A stretch of 64,000 nt of DNA, from contig NC_058339.1 in the NCBI RefSeq assembly GCF_905475395.1, positions 54,135,172 to 54,199,171 on the forward strand, read 5' to 3'. A model generated the notes under the pieces. It made no database searches. It was not told the DNA's origin and was given only the letters and a program-made list of their open reading frames with translations. Positions within the stretch are counted from its first letter, which is position 1; every line of letters begins with the position of its first letter. This document shows positions 22,975 to 34,939 of this stretch, one piece after another. A program made the position numbers and the translations under genes. Origin of the DNA: Chrysoperla carnea. Lineage: Eukaryota > Arthropoda > Insecta > Neuroptera > Chrysopidae.

Positions 22975-23131
22975 GAGAATAACCCGTGAAAAGCAAATTT
23001 CTATGGACACAATTAATAATATCTCACAAATTTCTACGCCACAAGAAATTGCACATATTCCTTCACTTATTGATAAGTCAGAACTGAATCGATCTATAGC
23101 AACCATTTTAGTAAACAGTGAAAAAATCATA
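22975..23131 (+). CDS. Possible internal exon, unknown protein
   Basis: A pyrimidine-rich tract (TTTTTTTTCTAATG and onward) leads to an acceptor at CCAATAG|GAGAATAACC. The frame is open through about 52 codons to a donor, AATCATAG|GTAAAG. The peptide includes MDTINNISQISTPQEIAHIP and later NRSIATILVNSEKII. Codon use is balanced and protein-like, unlike nearby chance frames. The family is not recognised. The exon length is 157 (one base over whole codons), so it would be phase-shifting. No partner exons were identified. Confidence 0.3.
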
Positions 23132-23164
23132 GGTAAAGGAAATCCTATTTATATCTCTTAAGTT

Positions 23165-25155
23165 TCTATGAACAAAATATCGTTCATAAATGCAGCGACG
23201 CCATCCTGTAGGTATTTTAGCCAAAAAGATATTATAGTTTATGAATTTATTTAGTTTGTAATGTTTTTTACTTATGTTCAACTATACGCGGCTAACAACC
23301 AACGTTGAAATAATAAAAATAACATTTAATTACTATTTTTATTTTTTAAAAGAATCATAATATAAATACTATATGTTTTATCTCAGCATTTTTATTGCCA
23401 ACGTGTTAAAAAAAATTAACCGGAAATCTTTTTTATTATAATTATTTTCAATTACATTTTGTTTTAAATAACACCATAAATCAAAGATGAACCAAATTTT
23501 GAGTTTTAATATTAAGTATGTATTATTTTGTTAATACTAAAACTTTATAGATTGAAAAAATTTAAGAAAGTCGGTTATTGGCATTTGGATAGAAGAATGT
23601 AATAAAATCCAAAGCGTGGGTCAGCGAAACATGGAAAAAGAGAAGAATATGGCATCCATAAATCTAATAATTAATTTTTTTCCATAAACCGTGTTTAGAT
23701 GTAATAAAATTAAAATAATTTTTAAAAAATTAGACAGTTTTCATCATTATCCAACGCTTACAAAGAACTATAAAAATTTTTGTAAATAATATAATATATT
23801 ATAATAAACGTCCTACGTCTTTCTTAAGTTATTGACTTTACTGTTTATTCAATAAACATTGAAAGTAAGTGGATGGGATTTTAAATTTAAAATGCCAAAA
23901 TTAATTAAAATACTTTTATATTAATATTCTCAAACGCCGTATTAGGTAGTCTCTGGTTTAGGGATTTTTAGAAATCATAGACCCTATATGGTAACTTTTA
24001 TTCATTTCTCGATTTTGCGTTTCCTCAAAGGTCAAATTAGAGAAAAGGCTATCTTAAGACTAAGCTTTCTAAAAATCAAGGCTTATTAATTAATATTGAC
24101 TGATTAAAACGTCTAGTTCATTACTTATGTAAATTCTATTAAATGTTATTGATTGAGTGATAAAACCTCGCTCCTCAAATTTGGCTCTGATGTGCAATTA
24201 ACTACTGGGGGCTAATTTTAAAAATATATACCCGATTTCCAGAAATATATACCAGTATAAACCAAAACTCACAGCCCAATTATTATCATAATTACGTTTT
24301 TAAACACATCAGGAAAGAAAGGTATTGATAAAATTTCTGATAAATAAAATAATGAATTTTTATAAAAATTATAGAGAAATTTAATAAAAATTTCCATTCG
24401 GTTGCAACCATCCAAGTTTATAACGTTGAAAATATATTAAATAAAAATTTGTATTCTTAATTATTTAAGCGAAAAATATACAGAATAATAATAAAAAAAA
24501 AAAGTAATTTTAATGATAATGATTATAATATCCGTTTTAATTAATTTTATTTTATATGATAAATTGATTTTTAACGAGATGTAAAAACATATTGCATGAA
24601 AATATTTATAACATGAAAAAAAACAATTTTTATATATTAAGTTTAATAAAATACAAAATATCTTTAATATATTATTTACAATAAAATACATTCGTAGTCC
24701 GAGAGTCAATAGTTGGTTCCAATCAAGTACTCATTGAAAATCTAATGAAAAATACATAAAAAACCATGAAAAACCATGAAAACCCAAAAAAACATGAAGT
24801 TATTTTCTAGATGGATAAGTTTCCTAGATTTATTGAAGCTTCTTAGATTTTACTGGTTTAAATATTTAAAATCAAAAGCTTTAAATGAAGAAAATTTATT
24901 TTAAGTTGTCGGGAACTATACACAACGTTAAATTTAGTTTTTTTAGTTCTTGTTTAACTTGCATACATAGAAAACTAAATCAAAATAATACAAAGTCTAT
25001 TGATTGATTTGACTATTTATCAATTTCATATGAAATCAAATTTACATTTCTTCCAGAAATTGGATCCCGAACTATCTATACATGGAGCAAAATATTTTCC
25101 GACATTTCCATCCCTCAAATTCCAAGAATAATAAAAAATTGTAATATATTTAAAA
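23165..25155. other. Intergenic or intronic, nothing recognised
   Basis: Very AT-rich sequence. The frame at 24461-24709 (minus) is built of AT-rich codons with no features and is not called. A small direct repeat of AAAAACCATGAAAAACCATG lies near 24759-24784. Confidence 0.5.
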
Positions 25156-25162
25156 TAAAGTA

Positions 25163-25788
25163 CAGGGTGTTCTATAATTGACTGCAGAACTTTCGCTTCT
25201 TGAATAAGCTGAAAAAAAAGAAGAAAATGTTCTTTACTAAATTTGGATATGAGTCCTAATTTACGAAATAATTAACCTACTCTTATATTAATCAATTAAT
25301 AAAAAATTCATTCATAAAACTAAAATTCATCCAATAAAACACTACTTAAATAGAGGATATGTTTTATCATAGTGTAAAGTAATGACCTAAATACGAAATT
25401 ACAACAAAAAAAGGTATGTAATATGCGCATGATAGATTGCGTACAAAACTTAATTTACAAAGAAAGGGAGTGTAATAAAACTTGGTTTTTATGGGTTAGT
25501 TTTTATAATAATATAAGTAGCCAAACAGAGTTTTTTTTGTAGTAATTTTGCATTTAGATCACTCCTTCACAATAAGATAAAACACACTCTCTGTTTAAGT
25601 AGTAATTTATTGGATTAATTTTATTTAAATGAATATATTTTTTAATATTTTATTAATATAAGAGTAGTTTCATTCATTATCTCGTAAATGTGGTCTCGCA
25701 TTAAAATTTGGTAAAAATCATTTTCTTTTTTTTTTTCTCAGCTTATTCAGAAAGCGAAAGTTCTGCAATCAATTATAGAGTCCCCCTT
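25163..25788. mobile_element. TA-flanked foldback transposon, ~240-bp TIRs
   Basis: The left end CAGGGTGTTCTATAATTGAC and the right end inverted AAGGGGGACTCTATAATTGA lead into arms that stay about 80-85% alike for some 240 bp (shared: GCAGAACTTTCGCTT, ACTACTTAAA.AGAG). Both ends are flanked by TA. At 626 bp with no open frame it is a non-autonomous Tc1/mariner-type element. A related start, TACAGGGTGTTCCAAATTAC, lies at 57955. Confidence 0.8.
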
Positions 25789-25789
25789 T

Positions 25790-27980
25790 ATAGTTACCAC
25801 TATTTAATATCTACGAATTTCATGTAACGCAGTTAAAATGTAAAACGGTAAATCGAGGGTTAAATAAATATCTGTATAATTCAAATTGCAATTCATTTCA
25901 TAAATATTCATTAAAATTTAATAAAGCTACGTGTACAGAAAATAACATTCTTTTGTTTGGTGTGTTTATGTGTGCAAAAAGGCCTAAGCCATTAATTAAA
26001 TTAATTATATTCCCACGACATGTATAAAAAAATAAATAAAACACAGAGGGCATAACGTTTGCTTTTACTTAGACATCATCACACTATAAAATGCAATATT
26101 GCGTTACAATATTTAGAATTTCCAGACAGTAATTATTATATAGTTGAGAATGTAAATTAGTTTGTATTGTTTCTAAAAATTATCTGGAAATGTTTCTGTA
26201 ATGACGACAAAGTGACCTTTAGTCGAAAAGTAATTCTATGTATTCAATACTAGTAATATTATTTAATATCATAGTATTTAAATAAGAAGTTAAATCACCG
26301 GAAGTATAATATTTTCTTGAAGTCTTTTAGTTGAAGCTAAGACACTATTTATAAAAAACGAAATGTAAAGTTTTGTGATTTAATGGACTTAAATCCTCCC
26401 TTCGTGAAGCAAAAACTGCAGTAACTGTAGCCCCCTTTTTCGTATCGAATTTTATGAGAAGCTCCAAAGCAATAATCATCTTCCCCACTCTTTTTCATGA
26501 CGTATTTTATAAATACAATGTATTGACACAACGTATTAATATGTGCGGGGACTGTTAACCCACTGCTACAAATTCAACACTCATGACTTCCCTACAAAAC
26601 TGTTGTCGATCCATATTTATAGGTGGAATTTTATATTAGCTATTGCTAATAACCGTACGTCTGTGTTGAGATAATAGTGTTTATTTTACTTTCTTCCAAT
26701 AGCGAAAATGTTCGAAAAATGTCATTGTGATAAAAAAAAAGTCGTGGGACACCTACCGGGTGCACGATATCCTCTATTCCTTTCGTACCGTACACGAACT
26801 ATATTTTTTTATTTACAAGATATTTTCTGAAAATTGGAGGTACTAATTTTAGAAGTCAAATACTTGCTTGATTTTGAAGAATTTAATTTTTAGTTTTAAA
26901 TATATGAAATAATTGTAGATTTAGTTTAAAAAAGACATACTTCGGATTTAGTTAGTCAATCCAATATGTGAGTACATTACGTTTGGTTTGATTAGGATAT
27001 TCATTATGACATAACATAAAAATTGCATTGTACTTCCTTTAAATTATCTCTGTTTTCTTTAACTTCTGATAACTTTCACAACTCTATTTTTTTAAATGAT
27101 AAAACATAAAGTTTTGACAAAAAATATAAATTGACAGTTACAAAAAGCATTTTACTATTTTTGTCAAGGTTCATGGTAACCTGTTTTCTAGGTAACCTAG
27201 ATGTCGCTTGTTGGTGTCTGTTGCAGTTTTAACTCCTAACCAGCTAACAAATAAGGAACATAGTTCAAAAAAACACTCTGTATAGAGGTAAATAATCAGA
27301 TCAAAACATGGTTATTAAATCAGACTAAATCAGTTGAATCAGTTCAATTAACAAACAATACATTCAAAGAAAATCAAACAAATTCCCCGCGTTCTATATA
27401 CTCACTCAATTTTTCATTTAAAGAGCTTAACCCACATAAAAATTTACACCATATGATTTCATCAATATTTTCAATATTGAAAAGGTAATATGCAAAATAA
27501 CCGTATCATTGATTCTTCACGCCATATTTTATTTCATAGAGCAAAATATTAAAAGATTTTAAAAAATAAACATTATTCGATCGTTCGATGTTCGAACTCC
27601 GCTAGTTTTGCTTCGCTTTGCTTATGCTACCAACATAATATATATATTTTGTATTTTTTCTTCTAGATTTAACAATTCTTTAACTCTCAATGATTTTCCA
27701 TCATCATACAAAGAGAATGTGTGTTGTATATTCAAAAAAGAATCCTTTCTTTCAATATCAGTGATTTTGAAATAATAAAATCATTCACACTTCAATACAT
27801 TCACACTTAACTGAACATTATTATTTATTTATCTATCAAAGACACACACTCACTTATAGAGTCACATGTGATGGGTGTGTAAAACTGTTCTGATGCCATC
27901 ACTCCAGGAAGGCAGAGATCAAATTTAGTATTGTTGAATGTTTTTATCTCCATATACAAAAACCAGACAAAACTTAGATT
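25790..27980. other. Intergenic, nothing recognised
   Basis: No gene is called. The 60-codon minus frame 26349-26531 has a mildly protein-like composition but no splice or start context that supports it. Confidence 0.4.
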
Positions 27981-27984
27981 TTGA

Positions 27985-28130
27985 ATCCTTTTAAATTTTA
28001 TGGCTTTACTTATTTCGAAAACTCAGCGTCTAGAGAAAAAATCACAAGAGTACTTTTTTGCTAAAAATTAATCTAAAAATAGAAAAAAAAATTGATTTTG
28101 AAATAATTCAAAATTTCATACTTTGTTAAA
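27985..28130 (+). repeat. Interspersed repeat, copy 2 of 2
   Basis: This pairs with 10165-10320 in the same orientation (see that entry). Confidence 0.5.
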
Positions 28131-28362
28131 TATGTTCTGCACCCAACGAATAAGTAAATACTAAGGAGATTGTTATTGATCTATCTGTACATGGAGGTTA
28201 TGTTACGTTAGTTTCTGTAGGTACTGCATACAAAGAATTTTATTGACTATTTAATTTATTCTTTAAAAAGTGAATGGATGCATTTTCATTGAACTTTTAA
28301 ATAAAATTGTATTAGTTTTTTTATATTCAATTTTATTTTGGTATTTTAATTTTAAGATTTAT

Positions 28363-28942
28363 AAAGAATGTACGAGCGCAAGGGCAATTTTGGATAAAAG
28401 GCTTGATTTTTTAAAAAAATATTATCTTGAACTTTGTTTGCCCGATTATTTAAATAAATAAATGACTTCAAAAGGAGGCATATTTAACATTGATCTTATA
28501 ATAAAACGGTAGATGGATGATATGTTTTCATATATTTCTCCAAAACTAGTTGGTGGAAATTAAAAAAAAAAAAAAAAAAAACTATTTAAATTATAGTTAA
28601 AACCTTAATAAATTATTGGAAAAAAAAAGTTGTGCCTCACTAATTAAGGATGTATGAGCACGGTAGTGGGGACTCAAAAAACTTGACAATATAAGACGAA
28701 AAGTAAGAATAAAATTTTTCGATACCTGGAATAATTTTCAAAATATCGAAAACTCTGTTTAATTATTTAGCTTTCAATATTTCGAAAACCAAGGCAGACA
28801 TCGAAAAAATTTATTCTTATTTTTCGTCTGAATTTATGAACTTAAAATCAAATCCATCATCAAACTTGAAAAAAAGGTACAAATAATTTCAACCACAAAT
28901 CTTGTGGTTGTACAACTTAACTTTGTGGTCGTACTATCTTAA
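28363..28942 (+). repeat. Repeat family B, full-length-like copy
   Basis: It starts GTACGAGCGCAAGGGCAATT, continues with GGATAAAAGGCTTGATTTT and ACGGTAGATGGATGATATG, and then has an internal TTAAGGATGTATGAGCACGG. It ends GGTCGTACTATCTTAA. The same order recurs at 56737-57308, and a shorter inverted relative lies at 35924-36240. The boundaries at TTAA with GGATGTAC-type ends suggest a piggyBac-type non-autonomous element. The 63-codon frame at 28270-28461 overlaps its start and is not a gene. Confidence 0.65.
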
Positions 28943-29112
28943 GTTCTGAGATTACATTATAGAAAAAAAACAGTTTTCAAGATTAAATAGGCAGATTTTT
29001 ACAGTGATATTTCTGCCTTTCTACCTTAGATCATATAGCTTTCTACACATCTTATCTATTATTTTTACAAAATATTCAGAGCTCTTTTTCTGTCTCCTCC
29101 TCTCACGCGCTA

Positions 29113-29131
29113 TCTCTCTCTCTCTCTCTCC
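29113..29131. repeat. (CT)n microsatellite
   Basis: A run of about nine CT units (CTCTCTCTCTCT) in otherwise unassigned sequence. Confidence 0.9.
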
Positions 29132-29134
29132 TGT

Positions 29135-31390
29135 TCGAACCTGATAAGGTTTTACTATCGAGATTGGGATTCTTACAAGTTTAGCAGATCGTCAACAACG
29201 TAATCTTAAAGCTAATCCTCCACACATGTTAATATTCAAAAATAAAATTATTACTTTTCGCAATGTTTCAATAATTTTAAGGAATATAAAACCACTCTTT
29301 CTGAAATTCGACATATTTTGTGTAGCAAAAAACACAAAAAAAAAATCAACCATAAAGAATATTGATGTTAGTTTTTTCACAAGACAAAAAAAAAAACAAT
29401 ATTGCATTGTACCAGAAAGACATTTTGAGCAGTAAACAAGCAAACCGTGTACTCTTCTCTTTGATATTATGTGGTTATATCTAGCATATAAAAACAAATT
29501 GACAATAAACAATTCTTATATATTAAACAACATACACGGTGTAACAGAAATAAAGTCCAACAATTGCTTCCTTGAAAAAATGGAAAATTTTGAAAACACA
29601 TTCGAAAATTTGAAAAAAAAAATAAATAACGCATGAAAAAAAGAAAAAATCCATGTCAACAATATCGATCATTCATTGCCCCCGAACGATTTGAAATTAG
29701 TTTAAATCTGTATTTCCCGCGTATAGTTGGCGCTTCGGTCGCTCGTATTTGTGTCAATGGTACTCCGAATTTTCTAATATCTGCAAATAATCGGCATTTA
29801 GTACTAAAAATTCATCTGCAATATCCCTGCATTTGCAAAATCATCCTTTTATACTCAATACGAAGCTTTTGATGCTGTAAAATAAAAGAAATGTTGACTG
29901 TAGATATCTAAGCTTTTGAGCTCTAATATATGGCTGTTTGCATTCCATGCACAGGTAAAAATAGGGAACATGCAAATTTTTTAATTTTAGTATTCTTTCA
30001 AAAGTTTACTAAAAATTCCTACGTCAACACATCGTTTTTAGCAACGTTATGAATGATAAAATAACATGTAGAATGGTTTGTTTCGAAACTTGCTTTCAAT
30101 AAATTATACCGTAATTTTCCATAGAAAAAAACTGAAAAATGTGAATTTAGCGTGATTCCGATTGGCTCACTGCCTCAACAGGTGTAAATACACCACTACC
30201 GTTTCTTTTTTCATTTATATATGAATTTGTGACAACAAAAAATTGCAAGTTCTCCATTATAACGAATCAATACACTGAAAAAAGGGATTCATAGAAAATA
30301 ATTATTTTTTTAATTTAAGAAAATTATTAAGCTGTTGAAAGCTTTATTTTCTTGACTTTAGTGTAGAGATCGTTAATTCAATATTATTTGTTATGAGGAT
30401 ATCAACAGTCAACTTTAATTTATTGTTTACTTTGTAGAGTAGGGATGGAACAAGAAAAAGGTAGATACCATTCGACGTAGTTCTTGCAATTTTTCACATA
30501 ATGGTTAAAAGACTCAATAAATACATCATATTTCAAGATGCTTCAAAACTAGCAAAACTATTGCTAAAATTGCAAGTCAGCAAACGTTTCGCAGTAAATT
30601 TCAAAAACCTGCAAGTTACGGTTGTCGTTGATCTAATTAGTTAACGATTTTTCTTTTTGACCGACATTTCCATCCTATACCCATTCATATCCCTCCTAAC
30701 TATAATAAAATTAAGTGTATTTTTATTCACGAAAAATGACATTTTTATAGACTTTCTTTTACATGTTTATATCTAGAAAACACAATATCATTTTATTACT
30801 CATTTTTACAAATTACTTCATGTTATGCCACAATTTTTCTCATTTTATGACTTGACTACACCTATCTCCAAAATACGGCACTCCCTTTTTTGCAACATCT
30901 TGTATTTTCGAATATATAAAACCATTATAAACAATTTTGTAAAATTATCTATTGATCAAGTCACAAACATAGGAAAATATGCGGTTGTTATAAGCTTAAA
31001 TAATAAAACCATGCTCCCTCCAGCAACCCACCCTCAATTATTATTCCCAAGTCTACCATACACTTTTCTATTGCTGCAACAATATAAACATTGTTGTTTG
31101 TTTTAATATTACACTTCAATAATTCTTTCAACTAAAAATATTTTCTTTTATTCTCTTCTTTTTTCCCTAAAATAAATTGTACTAATTTCACTCAAAAAAA
31201 AAAATTAGATAAAAGTATGGTCTTTGATATTGACAACAGTTGCAGGCGATTTTCAAAATACATTTAACAAGAAATATAGATAGATAAAGCTGTTTATTTT
31301 GTCCTCTAAAAAAAAACTAAGGCATTTAGCTTTATTAAATACCGAAAATCAAAAGATTATATTCTTTTCTAAATATAAAAGTCTACGCTG
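29135..31390. other. Intergenic, repeats only
   Basis: No gene is called. Open frames at 29192-29512 (minus), 29633-29872 and 30825-31106 have no domain, start or splice support. The stretch 30484-30560 recurs at 31952-32040 (ACATAATG.TTAAAA, CTCAATAAAT.CATCATAT), an unclassified direct repeat 1.47 kb apart. Confidence 0.45.
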
Positions 31391-31397
31391 ATAGATA

Positions 31398-31610
31398 AGG
31401 TTAGGTTGAAGAATTGGTTCGGTAGTGCCGACACTCACTAAGGCCCGAAAACTATTGTGTTACCCTATGTATTTTACCTCCTTTGCCGCTGATTATTTCA
31501 GCTAGTCTTTTATTTCTACACTTTCTTCATGCATATCCCATACCTTACAATAGTCCATCACAACTATTATTTTGCCTAATGATTGTTGCGATGGCACGTA
31601 TTTAGTTGCA
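31398..31610 (-). repeat. tRNA-derived SINE, diverged copy
   Basis: Read on the minus strand this resembles the neighbouring SINE at 31637-31905: a CCATCACAACTATTA-type block, a pyrimidine-rich TACATAGGGTAACACAATA segment and a tail with AACCTAACC at 31398-31408. The tRNA-like head is not recognisable. Confidence 0.5.
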
Positions 31611-31636
31611 AAAACAGAATGGTTTCAATTACTCAA

Positions 31637-31905
31637 GGTTAGGTTAGGTTATATTGGCTGTCCACGAAGGACACACTTACGCCATACAGCCCATTGTGAT
31701 ACCATATATGTGATTTACCACCTTCCCGCTGATAATTTCATTTATCAGCTCCTCAATTTCCTTCATACATATACCATGCACTACATTAATTCAGCCCATC
31801 ACAACTATTAATTAAATTAATTTTGTTGCGACGATGGGAATCGAACCCGCTACCCTAACCATATACCGCGGACGGAATTGGTTACGCCTTAACAAAATTC
31901 AAAAT
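31637..31905 (-). mobile_element. tRNA-derived SINE with (CCTAA)-like tail
   Basis: On the minus strand the element opens with an A-box-like GTTAAGGCGTAACCAATTCC. It then has a B box GGGTTCGATTCCCATC (31832-31847), a body containing GGTATCACAATGGGCTGTAT and GTGTCCTTCGTGGACAGCCA, and ends ATAACCTAACCTAACC. This body and tail are familiar from insect SINEs. The tail repeats a unit matching the insect telomere repeat (TTAGG) in sequence. It lies immediately beside a second, older copy. Confidence 0.7.
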
Positions 31906-32049
31906 CGCAAATCTGAAAATACTATCGACAACGCCACAGAGTAAGCGAAAAAAATTCAGCAATTTTTTACATAATGATTAAAAAGGCTCAATAAATCCAT
32001 CATATTCCAAGCTGCTTTGAAACTAGTGAAACTAAGAAGAAACTAACAA

Positions 32050-32890
32050 GTCCTATTTCTAGGCACTCTGATCGAACTTCATTTCGAAAAGATCAACTTT
32101 TTTACTTTCTACCTCTATTAACATTTTATGACTTTGTTTGAACGGTTGTCTTTCGCCTTGTTAACCTATCATGTTATATGAGTATCCTAGTGCTTCGTCC
32201 CACATCTTTGTGAACGTAGTTTAAAGGCTCACTTTTGAATTTTAAAATTAATGTGTCGTAGGTGTATGTTGTAAATTAATCACTAACAAATAATTTAATC
32301 TCAATAAAAAGTAATATAATTTAAAGTTGAAAAAAATGCTTATTCATTGATTATAATCATAAAATATAAACATTTTTTTATCATTTCAAAATTTTGTTAT
32401 ATTTTTAAATATATATATTCATCGTTTTTTGCGAAAAACTTCCACTTACATATTATCCTACTATATTTTAATAAAAGTTGTTATTCGAGCTGAGATCTCG
32501 CACAAAATTACTCGATAAGGCGTTTTTTATAAGCTAACCGTTGAAATTGTAATAGCTTAAATATGTTGTTTCTAATCCTGTTCAAAGATAGAGGAGAATT
32601 TACCACCCCACGCCTCACACAATATTTGTCTACAAAGAAAATCTTCTCAAAAGTTTTTTTATACCATTTCCTCAATATCCAAAATGAAAAAGCTGAATAT
32701 GGTGCTGAACATTTTAAAATACCGGGTGAAACGAAAAATTTGAAAATTGCTTACGGTTTTTAGAACGATACTTAAGCAGCGTAAAAAAATAATGTAAGTT
32801 TTGAATGAAGCATTAAAGATTGTCCAGATTTCACATCAATTAACATTCACGCTGTATAGTGCCCAAGTTACAGAATCTAATATTTTAATG
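32050..32890. other. Intergenic, nothing recognised
   Basis: AT-rich. Open frames at 32563-32763 and 32801-33031 have no supporting context; the second runs into the hAT MITE. Confidence 0.45.
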
Positions 32891-32904
32891 AATTCATTTT
32901 TAGA

Positions 32905-33283
32905 CAGGGGCGTATCAGCCGTATCAAGGATGCGGGGCCCCCGAGCTACAGAGGCTCCTTACGTACACAAGCAAAAATTAGTAAAATGTTATCCACAATG
33001 TCACTTAAGAGGTCATTCATTAATTTCGTAAGCATTTTAGAAAAACTGCAATCGTCTTCAGCTATACATGATTAAATGAATCAATTTGCCGAAAAAAGGC
33101 AAGAAAAGTGTATATTTAATTTGAATTGTTTGGCTAGCTCAATTTCTGAAAACTTATAATCAATAAATATTTATTTTAATTTAATGCAAGCAAATTGTTT
33201 CTTTTGTGAGAAATCTTCACTCTTCATTTGGGCCCCCCAAATAATTTTGATACGGGACCCCTCCAAGGCGAGCTACGCCAGTG
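32905..33283. mobile_element. hAT-type MITE with 8-bp target duplication
   Basis: The left end is CAGGGGCGTATCAGCC and the right end inverted is CACTGGCGTAGCTCGCC, the CAGTGGCGTAGC-like terminus typical of many hAT elements. Subterminal GGGGCCCC and GGGCCCCCC blocks are also inverted. The flanks carry a perfect 8-bp direct repeat, TTTTTAGA, at 32897-32904 and 33284-33291. The 379-bp body has no transposase. Confidence 0.9.
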
Positions 33284-33294
33284 TTTTTAGAGTT

Positions 33295-34410
33295 TTGTAC
33301 ACTACAGCCGTTGTGTAATTTCAGCCATTATTTGATTATATAAGATATTTAAAAAAATATGATTTAAAAAAAAATTTCTTCTGGAACCTTTTTGTGGTTT
33401 ATAATTTCAATAAAATATCAATTTCCCAATATTTTTATTTATTTATTTAAGTTTTGTCTTACAAAATTTGATACATAAAACGACAACAGTTTTTTCATAC
33501 AATGAATCAAAACAAACGTAATTTAATAACAATTTTATATTAATGTTGAAAAATACTTAAATTTCTTTATTAAGTTTATATTATTCAAAATATTGAATTT
33601 AATGTCAAAATATCACTTCTATTCGAAAATAAATTCGTATCTCAATTTTTTTATTCCATTTTCATTTACTCTTGAATTATTATTAAATTCTCTTAAGATC
33701 GATTCAATGTGCTTCATTCATCAAAGTATTCCCAATAGAGTTTCTATTTACGCATAAGGTTATTATTCAATAATGATGTTTAATTCGTAAATTTCAAGCT
33801 TTATTAACATACTGAGTGTATGTTTTTCCCTTATAGGGATCTTTTTTTAGGGATTAACAAAAACGAAACAGCTTCAATCGGTTTTTTATTGATTCATAGT
33901 CAATAGAAATTCTTTTGATTCAATCGTACTCACCATTATTAAAGCATGCTGACTTTTAACAAAGGATAAAGTAATTGCAATGCAGATAATAAAAATCACT
34001 TATCCGTGGTACAGGACATTGATTTGTTTCCACATGACGATATGTCGGATTAAACTACTTGATATTTCACGATATGCTTAAAATTGAAATATCGCATTGC
34101 AAATTACCCAACAACAAGCATTAATTTAGTAGAAACTGATTTCAAACGCAATCATTTTTAAATAAATAATAAACCCATAATTTTTACTATTTACATTAAA
34201 TTATTTCTTTCTATTTTAATCAAAAACAAAACACTTGGACAACCACTTTCCCGTTTGCTTGTAGTCTTGTTAGTAAAATAATTCGGTAGTCATCGTCTTG
34301 TAGATAACATCTGTCAGGAAACTGTGGATGGTTCAAGATAAATAAAATATGTATATATAAAAAATGTATATAACTGATGATGTCCTATGCATGAGTATGA
34401 TATTAGAGAG
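33295..34410. other. Intergenic, nothing recognised
   Basis: AT-rich sequence with no open frame of note and no named repeat. Confidence 0.5.
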
Positions 34411-34413
34411 TTA

Positions 34414-34453
34414 CATACAAACATACATACATACATACATACATACATACATT
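34414..34453. repeat. (CATA)n microsatellite
   Basis: About nine consecutive CATA units after AAACATACATACATAC. Confidence 0.95.
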
Positions 34454-34830
34454 GCAAGCGTGTTAATAAAAAAGCACAGCGAGTTGTGTTATTAAGACCA
34501 TATTTAATAATTTGTAATTGATACCAAAAATTATTGCAAGTTAAAAACTCTTTTTACATTGATTAGCACTGATTAGCTTAAATTACAATTGGCCATGAAA
34601 TGTTTTTAAATACAATGTTTTTTTTTTTCATATCGCTTTCGTAATGCAACACAAGTCATTGAATTAATTTATTTGTTGTTGTTGTTTTTTTTTTTTTTAA
34701 TAAAAATTGTAAATTAAAGATAATTAAAACTTGATCATGTTCCTTGTAATAAAAAGGGTTTTCGTATGACTAAATTTCAATGAAGATGTGTATATAGTTA
34801 CCAAACAAAAAATGTCAACACTATATCTAA

Positions 34831-34935
34831 CTAGCTAACCCGGCGAACTTCGTACCGCCTAACAGTCGATTCTTTATTTTCTTTTTTTAATACTTATACT
34901 GCTATTCAGGACACCGCGACCGGGTCAGCCGGAAC
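34831..34935 (-). mobile_element. Helitron 3' end fragment, minus strand
   Basis: On the minus strand the sequence ends GGCGGTACGAAGTTCGCCGG, GTTAGCTAG, followed by T. That is a small hairpin (CGAAGTTCG within GGCG...CGCC) a short distance before CTAG|T, as Helitrons end. The 5' end was not found, so only the terminal about 100 bp is claimed. Confidence 0.55.
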
Positions 34936-34939
34936 CTGT

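Noticed and set aside
28270..28461. 63-codon frame with a hydrophobic start
   Set aside because: Its second half is the beginning of repeat family B and the first half is AT-rich chance sequence.
30825..31106. 93-codon frame
   Set aside because: No domain, start or splice context; low-complexity composition.
34414..34453. Regular short repeats that could be mistaken for a CRISPR-like array
   Set aside because: Simple (CATA)n microsatellite in a eukaryotic genome, with no spacers.
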